Part shown: piece after piece, positions 45,663-58,728 of the stretch
How the letters are laid out: every line of letters begins with the position of its first letter
Position numbering within the stretch: the first letter of the stretch is position 1
Source: Ilyonectria destructans
Taxonomy: Eukaryota; Ascomycota; Sordariomycetes; Hypocreales; Nectriaceae
NCBI GenBank assembly: GCA_020740775.1
Contig: JAHEWK010000001.1
Span: forward strand, 3,162,001-3,226,000
Direction of reading: 5' to 3'
Length of the DNA stretch: 64,000 nt
Notes under the pieces: model-generated
Database searches by the model: none
Seen by the model: the letters and a program-made list of their open reading frames with translations, nothing else
What the model was told of the DNA's origin: nothing
Made by a program: the position numbers and the translations under genes

Positions 45663-48600
45663 GGATGGAAAATCCGGGCGAGGGCGGGAGACGGTTGAGA
45701 GCACAGGACAACGCTGCGCAAAGAAAGTCTCGATGAAGGAAAAGAGAGATTGGGTTGGTGACAGACAGGACGGGCTCGGGGGAGAAAAGATGGAGTTCAG
45801 TTCGGGGTGGGGAGAAAGCTAGACGCGAAGGAATGGTTAAAAAGAAAGAGAGAGTGACGGCAACGCCTCGCCGACGGCCACAGCCCAGAAGCAGCAAGAG
45901 TTATCTTTGGGGATAGCGCTCGCTCTGGCTACATCTCTGGCCGGGGGCGATGGGGGAGTGACGGGGGGGCGGAAGAAGCAATTAAAAGGCGAGGGGTCCA
46001 CTGGAGAGGGCAACGCTAGCACTTAGCACGCCTAGCACGCCTAGCACCGTCGGTGGCCTGCTTCAAATCCAGTTGACGCTTCCAGTGACGGAAAATACTG
46101 CGGCAGCCTCCCGCAAACCGCCCATACATTCCTGCGCCGCCTATTTTGCCCAGTGACGCTCCAGGTGGTGGGGGGAGTACCAGTACCTGGGGGACAGGTC
46201 CCTGGGCTAGTCCCGGCTGGGGCGGATGCTTATCGATTGGTGAGACAAGGGGGCCATCAGCGCCGCCTGGAAAAGTACCTTGCATACTCCGGCCTTCCAT
46301 AGTAGTCGCATCACGCACGTCAACCAAAGCAACTGAACACACTACAACCCAATCCGCATCGTCTCACCGAAGACGGCAAGACGGGTACGCATACATAGTA
46401 CATGACTTAAGCTCCTTGGATCTCCGCCGAAAAAAACTTAGACAAGCTTGCGAAATTGCAAGGTTTCAATCTGTCGGCCTCTCTCCCCATCTGGCTGCTC
46501 GCTGTGTTCCACCCAAAACTCCCTCCTCCATGACAGAACAGGCGACTCAGATAAGCAAAGGCGTCGGAGGCATCGAGGTACCTCTCATGCCCAAAACCCA
46601 GTCTTCCACCGGGAATAATCAACCGTCCTCAGCCCTTCATTTTACTGATACCTCGATAACTCGCGTCGAGGTGATGAGATGGTCTTCTCTCAAGTAAAAG
46701 AAAAGACACACAACACGGACGCAAAGACACCCGCACGCCCCTTCTCCCGATAACCTTTCCGCCTGATAAGACCCATGGACCGCAATCCCTGACTCGCATT
46801 GTATTGCCTTACTTCGAACCCCGGTCCTCTCCGCATCGCAGTGGTGGCCAGTGGCAGTGGCAAACTCAACTGTGTTGGTGATGATGATGATGAGATGTGA
46901 CATGTGCTCTGTCGACTGCGCAGCAAATCCTCCGACCTGTGTTTCACGGATTCTGCCGACAGAAGTCCCAATACCACCTTGCCGGTCAACCACTGTCAGT
47001 TCTCAGAAGTCCCCGGATACGTGAGCCATGAGAGAAGGCAGTACGTGAAGAGTCCTGGCGGGGAGGTGGCAGTGTCTGGCACATCACGCTCGGCTCCGGG
47101 GCGACCAACCTCAGAATGAAGGGACACACAGATGCTCAAAGACGCGCACTCAAACGGCCAGTAAGAACTCCCAGAAAGGTCTCGATTTCAACAGGGGGCG
47201 GTGATGGGCTCCGCGGAAGGCCGGCGTTGATGGCTGCTCGAGCTTATCTCCAAGACATTACGGTATTATGCCGTCCATCCAACGGTCTCGCTAGACCCTG
47301 ATGAGGTCAGTGGCTTTGAATGTCTTCCAGAAAGGAAATTCTCAACCGAAGTCGTCTTGTACAGCGGAACTCGCCGTCATTCCGTCTTATTGTTTTCCCA
47401 TAGACTGACGAACTGGCTTACACAGAATGAGACCCAAGGATGGGAAGAGGCGGGAGAAGACGAAGCGGCCGATCCCAAAGAACCAAAATTTTGAAATAAA
47501 CAGAGACGGAAAAAGAAAAGAAAAAAGATCTCATTTACATGCCCAAACGCAAAATCGCTGCTGTCGACAACGAGCTCGAATTCATTGGTGATGTTAGGCC
47601 AAGCAGTGACGAAAGAGGGCGTCCTCGTCGCTGATAAGCACCCCCACGCTGATTGGCCGACGGAAATGGTGGGGGCTATCAATGCGCCGCCGCCGTGCTT
47701 AGCTACCACGAAATCGTAATGGCTTTTGCACCTTGTCAACTTGTCCCCCTGTCACCTCCATGATTTACAGATATGTGTTCCCTGCCGATGCACTAACATC
47801 CCCTGTCCCTGCTCCCCTGTTCCCCAGGCATCGCATTAAGCTGCTTTGTCCCTTGCTTCTGGCCCCTCTCTGCCATTGTTTCCCGGGCTCTTCCATCTGC
47901 ACCTAGTGTTCCGCGTGTGAGCCTGGGCCCTCCCCACACATGGATCAGTAACTGATATGTCTATCTGGGCCATCTTGTGCCCCTGAAACTGGACATGGCT
48001 CCTTCCTTCCTAAGACACATATCATCGTCTCATCGTCGATCGTTGTCTGAATCTTTCCAGAGACCGGGTTCCTAGCAGGACACACACCAACGACAGCACG
48101 CTCCATCCGCATATCATGGCCAACGTCAAGAGTTCGGGTTTAATCATAATCGACACGTCTTGTTACACCGGCTTCGCCCCCAACGCCACGGAAGAGAGCA
48201 AGGAGGGACCTCCGAGGAAAGCCCCGGACGTACGAATACGGTGACCACTCATCCCAAACCACGCTCTCGACGCCTGGAAGGCAAAAGCAAAGAAAAAGCA
48301 GATTGTCACTGGGCTGACGCCATGGGATCTTCGACCGGCCCTGCCCCTTTATCGCCGTCGATGATCCGGAGAAGCAGAAGCCCGGAAGTGCACGTTTGAC
48401 CCATCCCAGTGTGACTCTGACTAGATTACCAAGCCCCGTACATGCCCAGTTTCCAAAGAAGTAAGCAACGGCCTCGGTTAGCCGGTAACTTCAACTTTGA
48501 AGAGGCAATCAGTAAATCGCCCTCCTTTTCCCCATTGCCATTCATGCCGATCTTTATGTAAACTATCCAGCTGCGTATTGTTTTGGCCGTCATATTACCA

Positions 48601-49051
48601 CCCAAGTTACTCTCAGACAACCACCCAGAAGGACACCAACACCAATTGCCCGAGACCCTAGCCGAGACAGCATGAGATACACAACCATGGCACCCCAACA
48701 ACGAGGTCACCGTCTAATTCACCTGGAACATAATCTCTCATGAGATCGACCATATCTGCCGCTCCTCCGAAATCAACCTCCACGCTCTATCATGACACAT
48801 TAAATCACCTCGTCATGATCGATGCCACACTGGACTGCGTATCAGACTCTAGTCAATATGCACAAGAGTGGGCTTCACTTGAATTCACGCTTGTCTTGCC
48901 AAGTTAGATCTACCAGATACACTACTCCCCCCACTGCTTTAGCTCCATGTTCTAATGCTCATCGTTCGCCTTGCTGGCTAGATCCAAGCCGCTGTTCCCC
49001 AATGACAAAAAATGGGTCGAAAATATCGCTGGATGCTAGGGATACCGCCAC

Positions 49052-50008
49052 TCACGCCAGGTGTCCGTTCGAGATTCGAATCACCTCCAGGATCCAATCG
49101 CAGAACCGTGTCGCATAGTACATTACCCACCACCAGCACAACAACACGAAGTTCCGCCACATCCAGACGAGCTATGGCTGGTTGTGGATGGCCGCTGCTC
49201 TCCTCTGGAACAAGGCTGGCCAAGCGAAGCGGTACACGACGTAGCTAGCCTGCTATTGTCAGCATACGACGCTCTTCCCTCGGCAAACGCAAGAATATCC
49301 CGCGGTTGATCATACCGTTTCAGCAACATCGAGGAGTGGTGAGAGGAGCCATGCGTGGATAAACATCTGCATCAGAGTAAGATCTTCGGGGAACCAGAAT
49401 CCAGGCAGGTCAACCTATTGACCAAGGATCTTGTAGAGAGTCAGCTCGATCAGACTGGTCACTGCGGCAAGCGACATGAGTCCCATGATCGTAGCCCAAA
49501 TCGGATTCTGCCCTCTTCCTCGTAGCATTGGATATTCCGAAAGTATTCCCATTCCGTAGACTTCGATGTCCCGTCTCTAGATTATTCCTAGTTAGCGATT
49601 TGCTTCCAAAGATCACTGCCAAAGCCAACAACCTACATCCCGCATGATGGGCTCCAGAGTACCAAGAACCAGAAAGCTGGTCAGCCCATGAGCAACCAAC
49701 ATCCTGATGCCATCTTCGTCAAACTCATAGTTTTCTGGCATCCTGCCCACGAACCCCATCTCTAGGACGACCTCATCAGACGCCACGCACAGCGCACCCA
49801 AGCTGGTCAAGTACACCCAGTACATCCAGTACAGCTTCTTCTTCTTCTTCCATATCATGTATACTATGAGCCCGTGGATTATATTTTCCAGGAGGGGCTC
49901 GGCGAGGATAGAAGGAAGGTATGCGCGGAGGCGATGGCGGAGTAGAGCGACGGGGATAGTGAGGATAGAGATCGCCCAGAAGAGGATGTGGTGCTTCGAG
50001 GAGAGCAT
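49052..50008 (-). pseudogene. Polytopic membrane protein gene with two in-frame TAG codons
   Basis: Exons 50008-49637, 49576-49316 and 49249-49052 join in one frame of 277 codons, with good splice sites (GTAGGT/CTAG and GTATGA/GCAG). The product would be an integral membrane protein of about 276 aa with several hydrophobic helices (e.g. ILFWAISILTIPVALL, LVAHGLTSFLVLGTL, WATIMGLMSLAAVTSLI, FVLLCWWWVMYY). Two TAG codons interrupt it: at 49417-49415 after KILGQ, and at 49174-49172 after HNQP. Coding character continues beyond both (VDLPGFWFPEDLTLMQ, then LVWMWRNF). No intron choice removes either while keeping frame. Each stop could come from CAG by one C-to-T change in a CpA context. Alternative: a functional 177-aa protein ending at 49415, or stop-codon readthrough. 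Family not recognised. Confidence 0.65.
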
Positions 50009-50944
50009 CTCATCGGTGCCGTCGATGATCGTTGGTCAACGTAGTGGGCTTTAAGTCGTCGTCGGGTGTCGTAGAAAACTAGCTAGGATAATATCAAGAT
50101 GTTGTTGAACAGGCCGAATAACAACGACTCGAAACAAGGTAAACGAAAGACTGATAGTTAGTGGTGTGTGGATTCGGATGGAGTTGGATGAAAACAACAT
50201 GTCGTCCTGAAGCGAAACTCCTGCTCAACAGGATATTGTCACTCTATGGGTCGTCCCTTTCCTCTCGGAAACGCAGCCATTGGAAGGTAGGGTCTGACAA
50301 TGCTTCAAAGAGAACTCGGCAAGGACGAGCGGACCCAGAGCCACACATGGCCTACATAGGTAGGTAGGTAGGTAGGAAGCGCAATGAGATAGAATGTATA
50401 AGTAGAAACTAATATTGATATTGTCAACATGGACTATAGTAAGACTATCCGTATCGTACACATCACTCAATTATATAAACTTGTCTCTAACCGCCACTGT
50501 ATACATACAATCTCCTCTTCCTCGATCCCTCTATCTCTACCAAAGGCCAGGCAGTACTACAAGACATTATATACCAAATGTTCCGCCAGGTATGTATGAT
50601 ACACGCGTATGTGACTTGCGCGTCAAGCAGGCGACGGCCTGCAAAAAAAAAACTCTTCCAATCGAGTATGTGTTCCCAATGTTTGTGCGCGTATGTGAGC
50701 GCGTGCCAGTAACCCAAGTCAATGCCCAAACTCAGCTCTGCTCCAAAGCTGCATCGCAGCCAAACAATGTCTCGATGGCCGGCGATCCTTTGCCAGGCCG
50801 GGATGAATGCGTTCCCATATAAAGATGGGGAAAATCATGGGAACTCCGTTTCGCTAAATGCACCAACCCTCGCTTGAGCACAGGTAATGTGCTTCCCGTT
50901 CAATACTCCAATGTGGGACTATTCCATTATCTTGTTCCTCCTCT
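50009..50944. other. Intergenic region between the membrane-protein pseudogene and the coiled-coil gene
   Basis: A 936-bp spacer holding the promoter of the interrupted gene and the 3' end of the coiled-coil gene. It includes a TAGG tetranucleotide run at 50357-50376. The right half is AT-richer. No gene supported. Confidence 0.45.
50357..50376. repeat. TAGG microsatellite, five copies
   Basis: Five perfect TAGG units in non-coding DNA. Length is likely to vary between isolates. Confidence 0.9.
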
Positions 50945-53900
50945 TTAAGCGTTCACGCTCAGCGTCTTGAATCGCTCCTCAAAGGATTTCATCTTTTCTT
51001 GCTCGATTATCTTCTGCAGGCGGCGGGTCTCTCGCACAGCAGTCTCGCGCTCCTCCTGAAGGTTCAGCACCTCGATCTGCGCAACGCTCATCCTAGCCAC
51101 GACTTCTTGCATCTCATTCTCAGCATCTTCCAGAGCTTTCTCGAGCTCTGAGACGCGCTGCCGAAGCGCGTCCATCTGGGCTGCATCCTCGAAGCTCTTC
51201 TCGGCGAGAATGCGGGGTGAGAGCGGGAACCTCGGGGAGAGCGGGCTCAAAAGTGACGGCTTGCGAGGCGATAGGAATCCAGGGGATCGGAAGCCTCCGA
51301 GGCCAGGGCTGCTGTTCATGCGACGAAGCTGCTCGTTGTGAGCCTCTCGGAGGGCGGCGATCTCCTCTTCATGACGGGTAACCCGATCCTCAGAAGCAGT
51401 CTGAGCGGAGATGAGTTGATCCTCCATGTCCTTGAGGCGAACCTGCAGGTCAGCGATGCGGTCCGAGTTGGCCTTGTGATCGTCTTCTCCTCGGGTGATG
51501 GTAGCAGCAAGACGCTCTCGGAGGGAAGCGTTAGTCGCAAGCTGATGCTGGATCTGAGAGGCGAGTTCCTCGACACGGCGAGCCGAGTCGCTGAGCTCAT
51601 CTGCGAGAGCTCTTTCGCTCTGGAGGGTCTTGGACTCGCTGGCACTGACATTGTCGAAATGGCTCTTCAGAGCGTCGATCTCATGCTTGGCAACATCGCG
51701 TTCGGTGACCGCCACGGAGAGGGTGCGCTCCAGACGTTCCATAGCAACTTGAGTCTTCTCATCAGAGTTGGTGCCGAGCTCAAGCTTCTTAATACGGTCT
51801 AGGGATTCAAGGTAGGCCGCTTGGAGGTCTTGGTAAGCCTTCTCAAGGGACTCCGATGTCACTGGGCCGCTGGGGTTGCCGAAAGAACTGCTGGCGGTGC
51901 TGGATCCGCTCGATCGAGCAAAAGAGGGGGGGATGAGGATATCCTTCTCCTTAAGAATATCGCGAAGAAGTGCGATTTCTTCCTCGGCTCTATCGAGGTC
52001 CATCTTCAGACCGCCCAGACCCTTCTCAACTTGCCACTTCTGCTCAAGGGCATCTTCGGCCCGACGGCGGAGAACATTGATCTCAGCTCGCAAATTAGAA
52101 ATGTCTCGTTCGAAGCCGCCCTTCCGGGGGGATGCCGATAAGAGCCTCTCACGCTCGTGCTGAAGAATGCGGATCTTCTTCTCATTCTCTCGGTTCTGGC
52201 ACTCTTGTCTGTCAAGCAGGTTCTTCAGGGCGCTGTGCAGGGCATCCCTTTGTGCCTCAACATCCTTAAGCCTCTCGGAAAGAGCCTCGCGAGACTCAGC
52301 TGGGCCGCTATTCTTCACGCTATTCGACCTCGATAGCTGAAGGGCAGGAGGTCGTTGGCCCCGGAATGAACCGGTTGCCACCGAGTTGGACCTGGCGAGA
52401 CCACCCGACATGGCACGGGACATCCTGTTCATTGGGGGTGTCGAGGTCCCTGACATCGCTGAGTGTCGCAGAGTATCGTTTTCTTTCTTAAGCAAATGGA
52501 GCTCCTGCTGAATCTTGCTTGACTCATATGTCAAGTTGGAATAGTCGGCGGCCTCGGATTCGAGACCCTCGACACGGGCTCTCAATTGAGGCACAATTTC
52601 GTCGCGAAGATTGTCTCTCTCATTGCATGCATCATGCAGCTCGCCTCGGAGGGCAGTGAGAAGATCCTCAAAGTTGTTCTTAACTGTGCGTTCCTCTGAG
52701 AGTCGTCTCCTAAGGTCTCCGCAGGTGTTTTCGAGGTCCTTGAGTCGTCCATTGGCATCCAGGTTGTTAATCTCGGCAAGGTCGATCTGAGATGCCCTCT
52801 CAGCCAGCTGCTTAATCTGCTGATCAAGGGCTCTCCGTCTTGATCTCTCGTCTTGGAGCTTGTTGGTCAGTTCAAGCCGAATTGACGCCTTTTCCTGTTC
52901 TGATCTTCTCTGGATTTTCTCAATCTCCTCGCGGCCCTGGTCGGCCTCGCTCAGTTTGGCTGAACTGTACCCAGAGTCGGAGAAGTAGTCGCTGCTCCTC
53001 TTGCCAGGAGCCTGAGGGTTGCTAACTTGTTCTTGTAGTCGGTCTACTAGATCCTCCAAATCCATCTCGCGACGGATGGAGGATGCCAGCTCGACGCTGA
53101 TAGCCTTCAACTCGTCCTCCATTTCTTCGAGTTGGGCGGGTGTAGGTTGTGATGATATGTATGATTCGCGGTATCCAACATTCGGGTTGGACTTTGAAAA
53201 TTCCGCAAAGGAGTTGGTGGCGGTGGTGTAAGGGGTATCATTGGCCGTACCGCCCCGAGAGGGCGAGACGGGTGTCGAGAGGGAGGAGAACTCGGTGGCC
53301 GAGGGTGAAGGTGCTGCCCAACTGAATAGAGCAGCAAAGGGTGAGGCTGGTGGGCCAACTGGTGACCTGGGCAACGGCTTGTTGAGCTGTGGTGATGTGT
53401 TTGCGTGCAAGGATGCAGGTGATTGCGAGCTGCTAGCTGACTGCGGCTCGTCTGTAGTTACCGAGAGGGTAACTTGGTCGAGCTTGAGGTGAGGTGGTGT
53501 CGGCCTCGGAGCTAACATGGGCGCAGGAGATGAATTAGAATTAATATTATCGGATTGAATAGCGCGCGTGTCAAGGTCTGAGTCGGGATGCACGTCGATA
53601 ACTTTGGTTTCGACGGCTTTGTTGAGGGCAGTGTCTTTGTCGTTGGTATCGAGCTTCTCGGCCGTTTCTTTGTTCACGTCGCGCAGGTCTACTGCAGTTT
53701 CGGGCAAGGCGTCTGGTACGGAATCTGATTTGTCGTCTGGAATCAGATCGTCATACCCGTCCAGGACATCGGAGAAGTCAGAGGTTGAGACGGTAGGGCT
53801 AGGAGCCGGTGGTGGAATGCTTCGCGACACGGGCGAGGCCGCGTTGAGGGAAGCCAGACTCGCGTCGGGGGGCCTAGGAGGAGAAGATTCCAGTCAGCAG

Positions 53901-54513
53901 GACGTTCCCCGTTGGGATGTGGGTGTGGGTGTGGGTGGCCGGCCGTGGGAAGGGGCTGCGACACTTATCGGTGGGGATGGGGGGATACTCACTGGCACGC
54001 CAGCGGCGAAGCGCAAGCGGCTGAGGAGAACTCGTAGAGGGTCGGACTGTCCACCGAGAAGGACCTTGCGAACCTCTGTTCTGGCTTGGGGAGCTCGAGG
54101 GGGGACGGGAGAGGAGAGCCGGAGGAAGAAAAGCGCAAGGCCACGGCCGAGGCTGCGGAGGAGAGAGGCTTCCGCTTGATGGGTTTGCCAGACGGAGGAC
54201 GAACGACAGTGGCAGCGGCGACAGCAGAGGGGGAAGCTGTAGGGCTTTGGGAACTAGGGAGACAGTCGACAGTTTGAGATCTCGAGTGAGATGCAGCGTG
54301 CTTTGGCGAAGCAGGCGGTAGCTGACGGTCAGAGTGACTATGGTGGTGGGCTGACTGTGGTGGTGGTGGTGGAAAGTCGACAGGGTCAGACGAAGACGAA
54401 GCGGTTGGAGTGTCGGAGGGACTTGTAGGAGTATCAGAGCGAGTATCAGGATATGTCGTTGAGGGCGGCAACGGGACCCCAGGCCCATAGAGAGGAGCCG
54501 GGGCGGGTTCCAT
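50945..54513 (-). CDS. Large coiled-coil protein (possibly DUF7603 family)
   Basis: Exons 54513-53993 and 53873-50945 give 1149 aa, joined by an intron with GTGAGT and CCTAG ends. The first ~420 residues are disordered and Pro/Ser-rich. From about 425 to the C-terminus, long heptad-rich coiled coils dominate (e.g. LEEMEDELKAISVELASSIRR), broken by Ser/Pro linkers such as the SGTSTPPMNRMSRAMSGG region and the SPGFLSPRKPSLLSPLSP region, with many SP sites for proline-directed kinases. Coiled-coil proteins like this usually act as scaffolds, tethers or septal-pore/cytoskeleton parts. From memory, relatives are listed as M-protein-repeat or DUF7603 proteins, which tells nothing about function. 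No membrane span or catalytic motif. The ATG at 54513 opens the only long frame. Confidence 0.85.
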
Positions 54514-57500
54514 AATTGGTATGGAAGGTTGCCGACGATGGCTCTAGTTCCGGTTGTGTAGGTACGTTGTATTAGTTTGCACAACAAGCGACAGATCGAC
54601 AGTATTGTGCGGCACGAAGCAAGCAGGCAATCCAAACCCAATGGATAGGGATAGGGAGAGGGGCGTGTGAGTGCCAGACGGAGGTGGTTGGCAGCCAAGC
54701 GAAGGGCGTGCGACTGGCGACCCCCAGCGCGTAGACCAGCAATAATGTCTTATCACCGGAATTGGGCCTGGTCTTGGTCTTGGCCCATGTGATGGAAAGG
54801 GACGAAGCGAAGGGACGGCGGTTTGAGCGGGATGAAAGAGAAGAGGGAGAGGAAGCCTGGTTGGATCTTGGAGCTAAGGTAGACGGTCGCGAGGGAGAAG
54901 GCGAGAGGGCCGGTCGTACGTATCGCCGCCGTTGGCCGGGGCTCCCTGCGATTTAGTGACTTAGGGGCGCCACAAAGGGCCACGGGGGGGAGGCACGGCG
55001 CGCCAGCCCCAGTGGAGCGATGAGCGGTTCAGTGGGGAATCAGCGGTGGAGCCCCGGAAAGCCTCAGTTCGGAGTGCAGGAGTGGCTAGGAGGGAAATAG
55101 GGGGGCCCCAGTCTTGTTCTGACAACCGGCCACTGATGGGGCGCGCGTGCCTGGCGGTTCTGGGCGGGATATCGGCGGCGCAAAACGGCCAAACGTGGCC
55201 GAAGGAGCCGTTCAGGGGAAGTTCCGCCAGAGGGAGCCAGGAATGCGCAGGCAGATGGCTGAATGGCGAACTCTGTGGATGAACGCCTGCAGGAAGGTAA
55301 TCCCAAATCTCAAATCCCCAATGGGCAATGGTCGACGGTTCCTGCGTTAGCGTTGAACAAGCCAGCCCTGTGCTTCAGGAGGCACAGCACCCGTTTTGGG
55401 CGGTTCTGGGGAGTTGACGTCCGTTGAGATCCCTGCTTCGTCACGCAGGGGGGCGGTCAGGGGTCCAGGGCTTGCAACCAAGGGGGGTCGAAGGACGCCG
55501 CCTGCGTCGCCAGGGGGAGGCGCCTGCGATGCGATGCAACCTCTAGTGTCGACTCGACTCGTGGGACGCTTCTTCAGCGGTTCGCTGTGCAGCGGCGCGG
55601 TGTCACCCGACCCCGGTTCTCTTGGCTCGCAGCGATGGAGCTGAAATAGTAGACAGGGTTGAGTGGGGGGTTTTCGGGGTTTCTGATGTCAGGTGGCACG
55701 GCGCAGCAAGTCGGGATGATTGCTCGACGAAGATAGGTTGATTGACAGGCGGGTTGCTTAATTGATGGATTGCCTGCTTACAGGATGAACCTGGGGGTCG
55801 TGGCCCGCTGGTTCGCCTGGTTGGCTGCGGTGGGATAATGGAAGTAGAACAAGTCGAAGTAGGGGCGGACAGGGACCGGCCGGTGATCAATGCCGCTCGG
55901 TGGTTGGGCCAGGCGTGAAAATGGCTGGCGCCTGTGGTCCAGTGGTCCAGTGGGTGGGATTGCGACCGCAAGGCCCAGGACGCGACAGTCGCAAAATCTG
56001 CAATCCTTCCCGTGCGCGGGCGTGTTTGGCTTGCGGGATTGCCACGGCCTGCCGATGGCCTTCAGCGGCTTTTAAAAGCAAAAAAGCAAGAATGAGGGTT
56101 CACGAGCGTTCCGCATGGGCCCATTGCGGCGGCAATGGAAGCCTTCGCTGCAGGTAGCCGCCCGTCTGCTGCTGAACGGTGATGGCACTCTGCCATGCTA
56201 ATTATGCACACCAACCTTCAAGGTAGCCGGAGACCCGGAGTAGCCGCTGTGAACAACCCAGACAATCCTGGCTTCACCAGCACAACCGCCCTGGACCGTA
56301 CGACGCAGGGACCCGTGCCCGTGCCCGTGCTCGTGCCCGTACCCCATTTGATTCTCGAGTCCACCAGTCAGGTCAGCTATTTTTATGTCGCAATGGGTTC
56401 ACACTGCAGAGACGAATCTATGCATCCCGCAGGATGGAGCCTATCCCCACCAGCCATTCCCGCGCGTCAAGCGAACGCGTCGCTGGCCAGGGCTACTATT
56501 ACATTGAGGAGATATGCCAGCCATAGGCCCCCCAGGCTTTGCCGTTGGCTTGCGCCGCCTTCTGCCGCTCCCTGCAGGCGGTCGCTCCACAGAGACACCA
56601 TACCCAGTTGCCAAGGCGAAGGCCAAATCGCTAGATCGTGGTCTATCCAGTCCGGCGTATAGACGCGGATGCTGTGCGAAGTACGTTGCGCTTTCACCAT
56701 CACCCCTCCCCGCGTTTTTCAGGCGACATTACTCGGATACAACGCGACCAATTAATTAGCTGGTCGGCCTAGACTCTTACTAGCGTCATATACCTCCCAG
56801 GCCTGGAGGCTCTACTGTGCCCGATTCCATCTCTCTGTTCCTTTGGTGAATCCGTGCTTCTGCCGATCGCCGACACTGCCCATGCATGTGCATTGGCGCC
56901 GTCACACACCAGCTCTTCTTACACGGATGTAGATGTACGCGTATGTACTACACCCTGACGCTCTCTGCAAGAGTACCGGAGGTACAGGACAGGTTGCCCC
57001 CCTGATTACCGTGCCGTACTCCGTACATAGACGCCTTTTTCATTTCTTTTCCCTCGTTCCCCGGCCCGCCAGGCCCTTTTCGACTTCCCTACAAACTCCA
57101 CCTTGCCAGCCTCTCTTCCATCTCTTCAACGACGGTTCTGGTTGCGACAAGCGAAACGAGGGACCCGTCGCTACGAACCAGCTGTCATGGGCGACCTTAC
57201 CACTGTCGCCCTGAACACAAGCTTCCGTTAGGAGATAAACAGGGGTTGAGGGGGTCCAGGAGTCAGGGGACCAGAGTCCCAAGGCCCGAGCACAGCGTTG
57301 AGTCCAGGAGGCAACCGAAGCACCGAAACGTCCAGCGTGAACTGACAATCCGGGGGACCCACAGGCCTAAATGGGCTCTATCACCGCCAACCCGGCCATG
57401 TGATTGGGCCTGCGAAATGGTCCCTGACTAAACCCAAAGCCTTCACCCATTACGGCTCTAGCATCTGGCACTATGATGGGGCGAGCCGGTTTCTGTGGCA

Positions 57501-58728
57501 AAGGGGATGGATATCACACAGGCTGATGGGTGACGGATCTGGCCCTGTCGTCATTGCCGATTGCCCGTTGTCGGATGCTTAATCTACCGAGAGATCTCTT
57601 TCTGCTTAAATTGACGATCATACTGCGGATGAGTCTGCTGTGAGCTATGGCGACGGCGCCGTGGGATATGAATTATGGATGTATCTGCATAGCCTTGATC
57701 CCATCCTAAATCTCACAGTATGTACAGCGAGTCAACCAGCACAATCCTTTTGGCATAGCCAAATCCCCATTGTGCTTAGGCTAGCAATCTTCCATCTACC
57801 ATCTGACCTATGTACATCCACTAGTTCCAGTTTCCTGATGCGTCCCAGCGCGGCTTACACACTGGCCTGGCTGGTTCTACGCCTGCGTGCTCCCACGCCG
57901 ATCGAAATGAGTGGCGCCAACAGCGCCAACCATTCGATTCGGCGGCTTGTGTCCCCATCCAATGCATGGAGCAGATCCATCTTGGAGCCTCTTATCACTT
58001 ACGGAGCACAAATTACACACAGCTCACCACACAATGTCCCATTTAGAAGCGCCTGCATGGGGCGTCTCCACAGGACACTAACCACTCCGAAAGCTTAGCT
58101 AGCCTCTTCATCTGACCTCATCCTTAATCGGAAGTTCGGCGGCTATAGGGTACACCGTGACGACTACCGCCATGACCTCATTGGTCAATCTTTAATATCG
58201 AGACACACCGCTTGAGCGGTTCCAATTGCACATCACATTGTGCGATTGAGCTCAAGGCCAGGCAATATCCACGGTCTCAACCCTACCATGCTACTCCTGC
58301 TTGGTGGCTACACAACTCTCCAGTGATTTCTTTTGCCAGAGGCCTGGTTCGCGCCATTCTGATGATGTCTCACCTGCACACCATCAAAAAGGATTAACCG
58401 AAAAGTGTCTAGACCAATGAATTGGTTGCATTTACCCACCGCAGCTTTCCAGGTGCTCACTTTCAAAACAACATACTTCGTCATATGATGCCTCAATCTA
58501 TCGGCATCGGAGGCTGTCATAGACATCTACAGCAACTCCGTAGACCGCTTGAAAGCATCACAATTACTAGGACATCAAGATGAGGAATACTTTATATAAA
58601 AACCGTCAACGCTAGGAGTTTGAGAAAACACTCTGAACATCCCCTACCCACACAGACTATATATATAACGCCTGGTTCAAAACACACACACTGCGATCCC
58701 ACCCGGACTCCTATATAGATGTATGCTC
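54514..58728. other. 4.2-kb gene-free region
   Basis: No supported gene between the coiled-coil gene start and the Med16 gene stop. The left part is GC-rich and should contain the coiled-coil gene promoter. The right part (about 57.5-58.7 kb) is AT-richer. Frames reach 155 codons but overlap on both strands and lack domains. One hexamer tandem repeat is at 56312-56341. Non-coding transcripts cannot be excluded. Confidence 0.5.
56312..56341. repeat. CCCGTG hexamer repeat, five units
   Basis: Three perfect CCCGTG units followed by two with one mismatch each. Located in the gene-free region. Confidence 0.8.

Larger units (their letters stand above)
45480..49051. other. 3.6-kb gene-free region
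   Basis: No supported gene. The left part holds the promoter of the ammonium transporter, with GATA sites and a GA run. The rest contains only short frames without domains. Minor features are a GAT-rich run near 46875-46895 and A/G-rich sequence near 47500-47530. The right end should contain the 3' end of the interrupted membrane-protein gene. Confidence 0.5.

Noticed and set aside
49316..49420. Trying to splice around the first TAG of the membrane-protein gene
   Set aside because: A GT at 49419-49420 with the GCAG before 49369 would delete the coding-looking VDLPGFWFPEDLTLMQ segment and shift the frame, so an intron is not a good explanation.
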